A stretch of 64,000 bases of DNA, from assembly GCA_030429105.1 (NCBI GenBank), contig JAUIDE010000008.1, positions 16,239-80,238 of the forward strand, written 5' to 3'. This document shows positions 58,177 to 64,000 of the stretch, one piece after another. Made by a program: the position numbers and the translations under genes. The DNA comes from Alphaproteobacteria bacterium (GTDB lineage Bacteria; Pseudomonadota; Alphaproteobacteria; Rhodobacterales; Rhodobacteraceae). Position 1 is the first letter of the stretch; every line of letters starts with the position of its first letter. The notes beneath the pieces were generated by a model. The model saw only the letters and a program-made list of their open reading frames with translations, ran no database searches and was not told where the DNA came from.

Positions 58177-60137
58177 GCCGCCGCCCTCCGCTGGGCGGAA
58201 ACGACCGCCGCATCCTCGATCCTCAGCGTCGCGCTGATCTTGCCCTTCCGCCCGTCCTCATAGGTCACTTCCGTTTCGGCGAAGACCTCCTTCGCCCCGG
58301 AATAGAGCGCCTCGATGATCGGCGCATAGCGGTCCGCGATGATCGTCCGCCGCACCTTCTGCGTCCGCGTCAGCTCGCCGTCATCGGCGTCGAGCTGCTT
58401 GTGGAGCACGACGAAGCGGTGGATCTGCCCGCCCGCCAGCATCGGGTCCTCCGCCAGCGAGCGGTTCACCGCCTCCACATGCGCCCGGATCGTCTCGTAG
58501 ACGCGCGGATGCTGCGCCAGCTCGGTATAGGAGGCGTAGGCGATGTTGTTCCGCTCCGCCCAGTTGCCGACAGAGCCGAGATCGATGTTGACGAAGGCGC
58601 AGCACATATCCCGCCCCGCGCCGAACACCACCGCCTCGAGGATGTCGGGGAAGAATTTCAGCTTGTTCTCGATGAACTTGGGCGCGAAGAGCGAGCCGTC
58701 CGCCATCTTCCCCACATCCTTGGCGCGGTCGATGATGCGAAGGTGGCCCGTCCCCTCCTCGATGAAGCCGGCGTCGCCGGTGGCGACCCAGCCCTCCGCA
58801 TCCTTGGTCTCGGCGGTCTTCTCGGGCTGCTTGTAATACTCGACGAAGACGCCCGGGGAGCGGTACCAGACCTCCCCTTTCTCGTCGATCCGGAGTTCCA
58901 CGCCAGGGCTCGGCACGCCGACCGTGTCCGCCCGCACCTCGCCATTCGGCTGCATGGTGATGAAGACGGAGGCTTCCGTCTGCCCGTAGAGCTGCTTCAG
59001 GTTCACGCCGAGCGCGCGGTAGAACTGGAAGATCTCGGGCCCGATCGCCTCGCCCGCCGTGTAGCCGAGCCGGACGCGGGACATGCCGAGCGTGTTCTTC
59101 AGCGGGCCATAGACCAGAAGATCGCCGAGCCGGTATTTCAGCCGGTCCATGAAGCCCACCGGCTTCCCGTCCAGAATGTCGGGGCCGACGCGCTTCGCAT
59201 GGTCCATGAAGGTGCGGAAGAGCCATTTCTTCAGCTTCCCCGCATCCTCCATCCGGATCGTCACGCTCGTCAGCAGATTCTCGAACACCCGCGGCGGCGC
59301 GAAGAAATAGGTCGGCCCGATCTCCTTGAGGTCGGAGAGCATCGTCTCCGCGCTTTCCGGGCAGGCGACGGAGAAGCCACAGACATAGGCCTGCCCCATC
59401 GAGAAGATGAAGTCGCCAACCCAGGCCATCGGCAGATAGGCGAGCACGCTGTCCGCGGCGCAAAGATCGTCGAAGACGGAGGAGGAGCGGGCTGCGGAGA
59501 GAATGTTGTCATGGCTCAGCACGACGCCCTTGGGCTTGCCCGTCGTGCCGGAGGTGTAGAGCATCACGCAGGTGTCGGCGCCCTTGGCGGAGGCGATCAG
59601 CGCGTCGAGTTCCTCCGCCCGGTCCGCCCCCGCGCGGCCGCGCGCCTGCACCTCGCCGAAGGCGTGGAGCCGCTCATGGTCATAGCGCCGGAGCCCGCGC
59701 GGCTCGACATAGATCATCCGTTCGAGCGCGGGCAGACGGTCCTTCACCGAAAGGAGCTTGTCGACCTGCTCCTGGTTCTCGACCACGGCGAAGCGGGCGC
59801 CGGCATGGTCGAGAACGTATTGCATCTCCTCGGCCACGCTGTCCTGATAGACGGGCACGGGCACCGCGCCGCACATCTGGCTCGCCGCCATCGCCCAGTA
59901 GAGCCGCGGCCGGTTCTCCCCCACGATCGCCACCCGGTCCCCGGGCGCGAGGCCGAGATTGAGGAGGCCGAGCGCGAAGGCGCGCGCCTCCTCCCGCACC
60001 TCGGCCCAGGTGAAGCTCTGCCAGATGCCGAACGCCTTTTCCCGGCTCGCCGGCAGGCCGGCGCGCGCGGTCGCGTTCCAGTCGAGGATTTTCGGCAGCG
60101 TATCGAGCGCCTCCGGCGGCGCGACATGGTCGCCCAA
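58173..60137 (-). CDS. AMP-dependent synthetase / long-chain acyl-CoA ligase
   Basis: CVMLYTSGTTGKPKGVVLSHDN, YGQTEAS. Confidence 0.93.
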   Translation of the reverse strand: MGDHVAPPEALDTLPKILDWNATARAGLPASREKAFGIWQSFTWAEVREEARAFALGLLNLGLAPGDRVAIVGENRPRLYWAMAASQMCGAVPVPVYQDSVAEEMQYVLDHAGARFAVVENQEQVDKLLSVKDRLPALERMIYVEPRGLRRYDHERLHAFGEVQARGRAGADRAEELDALIASAKGADTCVMLYTSGTTGKPKGVVLSHDNILSAARSSSVFDDLCAADSVLAYLPMAWVGDFIFSMGQAYVCGFSVACPESAETMLSDLKEIGPTYFFAPPRVFENLLTSVTIRMEDAGKLKKWLFRTFMDHAKRVGPDILDGKPVGFMDRLKYRLGDLLVYGPLKNTLGMSRVRLGYTAGEAIGPEIFQFYRALGVNLKQLYGQTEASVFITMQPNGEVRADTVGVPSPGVELRIDEKGEVWYRSPGVFVEYYKQPEKTAETKDAEGWVATGDAGFIEEGTGHLRIIDRAKDVGKMADGSLFAPKFIENKLKFFPDILEAVVFGAGRDMCCAFVNIDLGSVGNWAERNNIAYASYTELAQHPRVYETIRAHVEAVNRSLAEDPMLAGGQIHRFVVLHKQLDADDGELTRTQKVRRTIIADRYAPIIEALYSGAKEVFAETEVTYEDGRKGKISATLRIEDAAVVSAQRRAAA

Positions 60138-60310
60138 GCTGAACCCTCCCTGTTCGCCCGTCGTTGCGGGCCCTCTGTCATTTTATGTCAGAGCGGGCGG
60201 AAAGTGCGCAGCATTCTTGCCGCGGTCAAGCGCCGTAAGGGCGGATTTTCGAAATTCCGGAGGAAGCGTTACGGAACAAGCGCCTGTGACTTGCCACCCG
60301 TAACGCGAAA

Positions 60311-60334
60311 CGCGCGCCGGTCGCCCGGCGCGCG
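60311..60334 (-). terminator. Terminator hairpin downstream of hsp20
   Basis: cgcgcgccgg-tcgc-ccggcgcgcg perfect 10-bp stem. Confidence 0.55.
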
Positions 60335-60361
60335 CAGAATCATCAGGCTTGTCGCCGCGGC

Positions 60362-60832
60362 TCAGGCGTCGGCGCGGCCCTTGCCCTTTCCTTCGATGGT
60401 CTTCATCCCACCGATCTCGATCTTCCGCGGCTTCAGCGCCTCCGGAACCTCGTGGACGAGGTCGATATGGAGAAGCCCGTTCTCCATGGTGGCGCCCGTG
60501 GCGCGGACATGGTCGGCGAGCTGGAAGCGGCGCTCGAAGCTCCGCTCTGCGATGCCGCGGTGGAGATAGACGGGGGCGTTCTCGCCCTGCTCCTGCGCCT
60601 TGCCGCCCTTGACGAACAGCACGCCCTCGCGCGCCTCGATGTCGAGGTCGCCCATGCCGAAACCGGCGACGGCGAGCGTGATGCGATAGGCGTTATCGCC
60701 CGTCTTCTCGATGTTGTAGGGCGGATAGGAAGGCTGCGCGCCCTCGGTCGTCAGCACCTGGTCGAGCAGGTTGGCGAAGCGGTCGAAGCCGACGGTGGAG
60801 CGATAGAGCGGGGAAAGGTCGAACGTGCGCAT
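60362..60832 (-). CDS. Small heat shock protein, Hsp20 family
   Basis: MRTFDLSPLYRSTVGFDRFANLLDQ, YNIEKTGDNAYRITLAVAGF. Confidence 0.95.
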   Translation of the reverse strand: MRTFDLSPLYRSTVGFDRFANLLDQVLTTEGAQPSYPPYNIEKTGDNAYRITLAVAGFGMGDLDIEAREGVLFVKGGKAQEQGENAPVYLHRGIAERSFERRFQLADHVRATGATMENGLLHIDLVHEVPEALKPRKIEIGGMKTIEGKGKGRADA

Positions 60833-60945
60833 GTCAGTTGTCCTCCTTGGAGCGATCCTGATGCGGCGCCCCCTGCCGGGCGGCGCCTCCTTACGTTTCG
60901 CCGGGCCCCGTCCGGGCGCCCGACATCAGTGAGTTAGGAAGCCGA
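60833..60945 (-). promoter_or_regulatory. Candidate ROSE-like RNA thermometer in hsp20 5' UTR
   Basis: UCGCUCCAAGGAGGA at 60841-60855: UYGCU pairs AGGA of the Shine-Dalgarno with bulged G; upstream GGCGCC hairpin 60865-60887. Confidence 0.55.
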
Positions 60946-60989
60946 AAACCCCGCTTCAAGAGCGCCGCCACCGCCCCGCGCAACCGGCT

Positions 60990-61039
60990 CCCTCTCCCCG
61001 CCGGGGAGAGGGATGGGGAGAGGGGCGCAGCCGCCCCTC
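60990..61039. repeat. REP-like tandem hairpins
   Basis: ccctctcccc-gcc-ggggagaggg and gaggggcg-cagc-cgcccctc, both perfect. Confidence 0.6.
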
Positions 61040-61128
61040 GCCACGCCTGAAACAATCGATCACGACTTTTTTCTTTTAGAATCAGGGCTCCGAGGCCGAT
61101 AACCATGGTTATCCGCCGAAATCGCCCC

Positions 61129-61812
61129 TCAATCCGCCGCCAGAACCGGCCCGAGCGCCGCGTCGAGCGCCACGGCGAAGGCGGCTTTCTCCCCGCGCCA
61201 TTGCCCCATCGCGGAGATGACGGCGACGATGCGCCACTCCCCGTCCACCCGCCGGAAGACCGGCGCGCCGGATACGCCCCAGGTCACGTCGCAATCCAGC
61301 ACCGCCACCGCGCCCCGCCGCGCGAGCACGCCGCAGGGCGATTGCAGGGAAGGGATTTCCGGCCGGTCCCGCGCATAGGAGAGGATCGTCACCTCGTCGC
61401 CCTTCTCGATCCCCGGGGCGATCCCGAAGGGCGCCGGCGCCAGCGGCTCCGCCAGCCGCACGAGCGCGAGATCGGCGGCGATCTCGTCCATCCCCGCCTC
61501 CGGGTCGAAGACGTAATCGGGGTGGATCACGAACCGCGCCGCCTTGGCGAAGCCCTGATGCTTCATCATCCGGTAGCCCGCGACGAAGGTCAGCCGCTCC
61601 GGCAGCCGCTTCACCCCGGTCCGCGGCGCATAGAGGCAATGCGCGGCGGTGACGACGAGATCGGGCGCGATCAGCGCGCCCGAACAGAACCCGCCGCCGA
61701 GATTGAGCCGCCCCGCCGCATTCCACGCCCCCTGCTCATGCGCGGGCAGCAGAGCCCGCCCCTCCGCCGCCGCGGCGAGAGGCAGGAGCAGGAGGAGCAG
61801 AACCCTCAGCAC
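61129..61812 (-). CDS. Exported trypsin-like serine protease (GTG start)
   Basis: CSGALIAPDLVVTAAHC, DLALVRLAEPL, CDVTWGVSGAPVF. Confidence 0.85.
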   Translation of the reverse strand: MLRVLLLLLLPLAAAAEGRALLPAHEQGAWNAAGRLNLGGGFCSGALIAPDLVVTAAHCLYAPRTGVKRLPERLTFVAGYRMMKHQGFAKAARFVIHPDYVFDPEAGMDEIAADLALVRLAEPLAPAPFGIAPGIEKGDEVTILSYARDRPEIPSLQSPCGVLARRGAVAVLDCDVTWGVSGAPVFRRVDGEWRIVAVISAMGQWRGEKAAFAVALDAALGPVLAAD

Positions 61813-63092
61813 AAGCTGGGCGGCTTCGGCCCGCCCGTCGCCCAGTCGATCAGCTCGACCGTATGGACGACGGGAACCTCCATCGCCGAGCCGATCTGCA
61901 TCATGCAGCCGATATTCCCGGCGGAGATCACCTCCGGCTTCGTCGCCGCCAGGTTCGCCGCCTTCCGCGCCTTCAGCTGCGCGCTGATCTCTGGCTGCAT
62001 CAGGTTGTATGTCCCCGCCGACCCGCAGCAGAGATGCCCCTCCGCCGGCTCCACGACCTCGAACCCCATTTTCCTGAGGAGCGTCTTCGGATGATCCTTG
62101 ATCTGCTGCCCATGCTGGAGCGAGCAGGCCGCATGATAGGCGACCCGCATCCCCGGCGCCGCGCCCGTCGGCTCCGGCGCGAGCTTCACGAGGACTTCCG
62201 AGACATCCTTCGCCAATCCCGCCACCCTCGCCGCCTTCTCCGCATAGGCGCCGTCCGTCCGGAACATGTGCCCGTAATCCTTCACCGTCGTGCCGCAGCC
62301 GGAGGTGTTGATGACGATCGCGTCCAGCCCCTCCCCCGCCATCTCCCGCGACCAGGCGTCGATGTTCCGCGCCGCCGTCGCATGGCTCTCCTTCGTCTTG
62401 CCCATGTGATGCGTGAGCGCGCCGCAGCACCCCGCACCCTCCGCGATCACCACGTCGCAGCCGAGCCGGGTGAGAAGCCGGATCGTCGCCTCGTTGATGT
62501 CGGTGTTGAGCGCCCGCTGCGCGCAGCCCGTCATCAGCGCGACCCGCATCCGCCGCTCGCCCTCCGCCTTGTGGACCTGCGGCTCCTCCATCCGGCTCGG
62601 CGGCGGCGTGGAGGAAGGCGCGAAGGCGACCATGGAGCGGAGCTTGCCCGGCAGGAGAAACGCGAAGGGCTTCGCGAACCGCGCCCCCAACATCGCGAAG
62701 CGAAACCGCATCGGATAGGGCAGGATCCGCGCGAGCAGCCAGCGCAGCGCCCGGTCGCCAAGCGGCCGGCGATAGGTCTCCTCAATATACTCCCGCGCAT
62801 GATCGACGAGATGCATGTAGTGGACGCCCGAAGGGCAGGTGCTCATGCAGGCGAGGCAGGAGAGGCAGCGGTCGATATGCTTCACCGTCTTCTCGTCCGC
62901 CGGCCGCCCTTTCTCCAGCATGTCCTTTATGAGGTAGATGCGTCCGCGGGGGCTGTCGAGCTCGTCCCCCAGCACCTGATAGGTCGGGCAGGTCGCCGTG
63001 CAGAACCCGCAATGGACACAGGTCCGAAGGATCTGGTTCGACCGCTTGATCGCAGGAACCTCTAGCTGCTCTTCGGTGAATGAGGTTTGCAT
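61806..63092 (-). CDS. glcF: Glycolate oxidase iron-sulfur subunit
   Basis: CVHCGFCTATCPTYQVLGDELDSPRGRIYLIK, second CLSCLACMSTCPSGV cluster. Confidence 0.95.
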   Translation of the reverse strand: MQTSFTEEQLEVPAIKRSNQILRTCVHCGFCTATCPTYQVLGDELDSPRGRIYLIKDMLEKGRPADEKTVKHIDRCLSCLACMSTCPSGVHYMHLVDHAREYIEETYRRPLGDRALRWLLARILPYPMRFRFAMLGARFAKPFAFLLPGKLRSMVAFAPSSTPPPSRMEEPQVHKAEGERRMRVALMTGCAQRALNTDINEATIRLLTRLGCDVVIAEGAGCCGALTHHMGKTKESHATAARNIDAWSREMAGEGLDAIVINTSGCGTTVKDYGHMFRTDGAYAEKAARVAGLAKDVSEVLVKLAPEPTGAAPGMRVAYHAACSLQHGQQIKDHPKTLLRKMGFEVVEPAEGHLCCGSAGTYNLMQPEISAQLKARKAANLAATKPEVISAGNIGCMMQIGSAMEVPVVHTVELIDWATGGPKPPSLC

Positions 63093-63102
63093 GGCCGCGC
63101 TT

Positions 63103-63447
63103 TCAGATGAGGGAGGCGAAGACGAGGCCGAACATCGCCGACAGGGCGAGATAGACGGCGGAGAACACCCCCCTCGCCGCCCAGACCCGCTCGAACCGGC
63201 CGAGATAGAGATGGTAGAGCATCCCCGCCGCGGCCGCCGAGATGAGCCCGACCGCGAAGGCGGCGAGGCCCTCGGGCTCGACGCCGAGGACAGGGCCGTC
63301 CGCGATGATCGCCACGAAGACCAGCGAAGCGGCGAAGGCAAGCCCGACCTGCGCAAGGAACGCGCCGCGCTTGCGGTCGGACATGAGCGTGAGCGCGCCG
63401 AAGGCGGCGGCGGAGGCGAGGGCGATCAGGGCGGCCTGCGGCAACAT
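63103..63447 (-). CDS. Small membrane protein between glcE and glcF
   Basis: 114 aa, four predicted TM segments. Confidence 0.65.
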   Translation of the reverse strand: MLPQAALIALASAAAFGALTLMSDRKRGAFLAQVGLAFAASLVFVAIIADGPVLGVEPEGLAAFAVGLISAAAAGMLYHLYLGRFERVWAARGVFSAVYLALSAMFGLVFASLI

Positions 63448-63461
63448 GGGCGTCCTCTCCC

Positions 63462-63835
63462 TCACGGTCCCATCCGGCCCGGGTTCAGGATTGATTTCGG
63501 ATCGAAGGCCGCCCGGAGCCGCGCCTCCAGCGCCGCGATCCCCGGCGCGGCCGGTTCGAAGGGCTCGACCGCAGCGCGCGTCGCCGCGGAGCCGCGGACG
63601 AGCGTGGCATGCCCGCCCCGCGTCCGGGTCTCGGCCCGGATCGCCGCCGCGCCCGCGTCGCCCTCCTCCGCCGTCAGCAGCCAGACGAGCCCGCCGCCCC
63701 AATCGTAGAGCGCCGCGAACTCCCCTTGCGCCTTCAGCGCCGAGACGAGAAGCGGCCCGTCCGACGGCTTCACGGAGACGCGCCAGACGGCCCCCTCCCG
63801 CCCGTGGAACGCCTCGACGTCCCGCACCCCGCGCT
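63462..63835 (-). CDS. glcE: Glycolate oxidase FAD-binding subunit, C-terminal part (partial)
   Basis: VRDVEAFHGREGAVWRVSVKPSDGP ... FDPKSILNPGRMGP; upstream residues do not look like GlcE. Confidence 0.8.
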
Positions 63836-64000
63836 CCACGAAGTGTGTTCCGCGCAGGAGGAGTCGGGCGCGGCGCCGGACCAGCGACAACACCGCGCTC
63901 GTGTCACGCTGCGGGACCGGCGCGTCGATCGAGCGCAGCCCCGTCTCCAGCAGCGCGATCCCTTCGTCGACGTGGCCGGCCCGCAAGAGCTGCTCGGCGG
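63836..64000 (-). other. In-frame segment resembling AAA-ATPase/protein-kinase TPR region; probable chimeric junction
   Basis: AEQLLRAGHVDEGIALLETGLRSIDAPVPQRDTSAVLSLVRRRARLLLRGTHFVERG fused to GlcE C-terminus. Confidence 0.55.

Noticed and set aside
58401-60569. 722-aa plus-strand ORF
   Set aside because: Antisense shadow of the acyl-CoA ligase gene running into hsp20
1-64000. CRISPR arrays, tRNA/rRNA genes, insertion sequences
   Set aside because: No spaced identical repeats, no tRNA cloverleaf or rRNA signature, and no transposase/integrase ORF recognised

Overview
High-GC chromosomal window from an alphaproteobacterium, most likely Rhodobacterales judging by gene content and order (inference). 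Left to right it holds: a dcw cell-wall/division cluster on the minus strand (murG start, ftsW, murD, two extra ORFs, mraY, murF, murE, ftsI, ftsL-like, rsmH, mraZ); ptsP and lysC; a phosphate regulon on the plus strand (phoR-pstSCAB-phoU-phoB) with a Pho-box array; an uracil-DNA glycosylase and moaB; a flagellar block (DUF1217 protein, flbT, flaF, flagellin, fliI on minus; flgB-flgC-fliE-fliQ-SLT-flhA-fliR-flhB-FliJ-like on plus); a short exopolysaccharide locus (export protein, beta-barrel, sugar transferase); an RcGTA-type head-spike cassette (spike-base protein, a small beta-rich ORF, a 928-aa Ig/esterase-like protein); phosphonate ABC transporter phnCDEE; sitABCD-like metal transporter with a divergent Fur/Mur gene; a liv-type ABC operon with an acyl-CoA ligase; hsp20; a trypsin-like protease; glcF and the end of glcE. 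Main points of interest: the detached GTA-like spike cassette beside polysaccharide genes, with an Ig-like domain split over two overlapping frames; a ROSE-like RNA thermometer in front of hsp20; two matching triple 11-bp Pho-box arrays; strong hairpins after three periplasmic binding-protein genes; and a probable chimeric junction in the last ~165 bp. No tRNA, rRNA, CRISPR array or transposase was recognised. All identifications come from reading the sequence; no database search was run.
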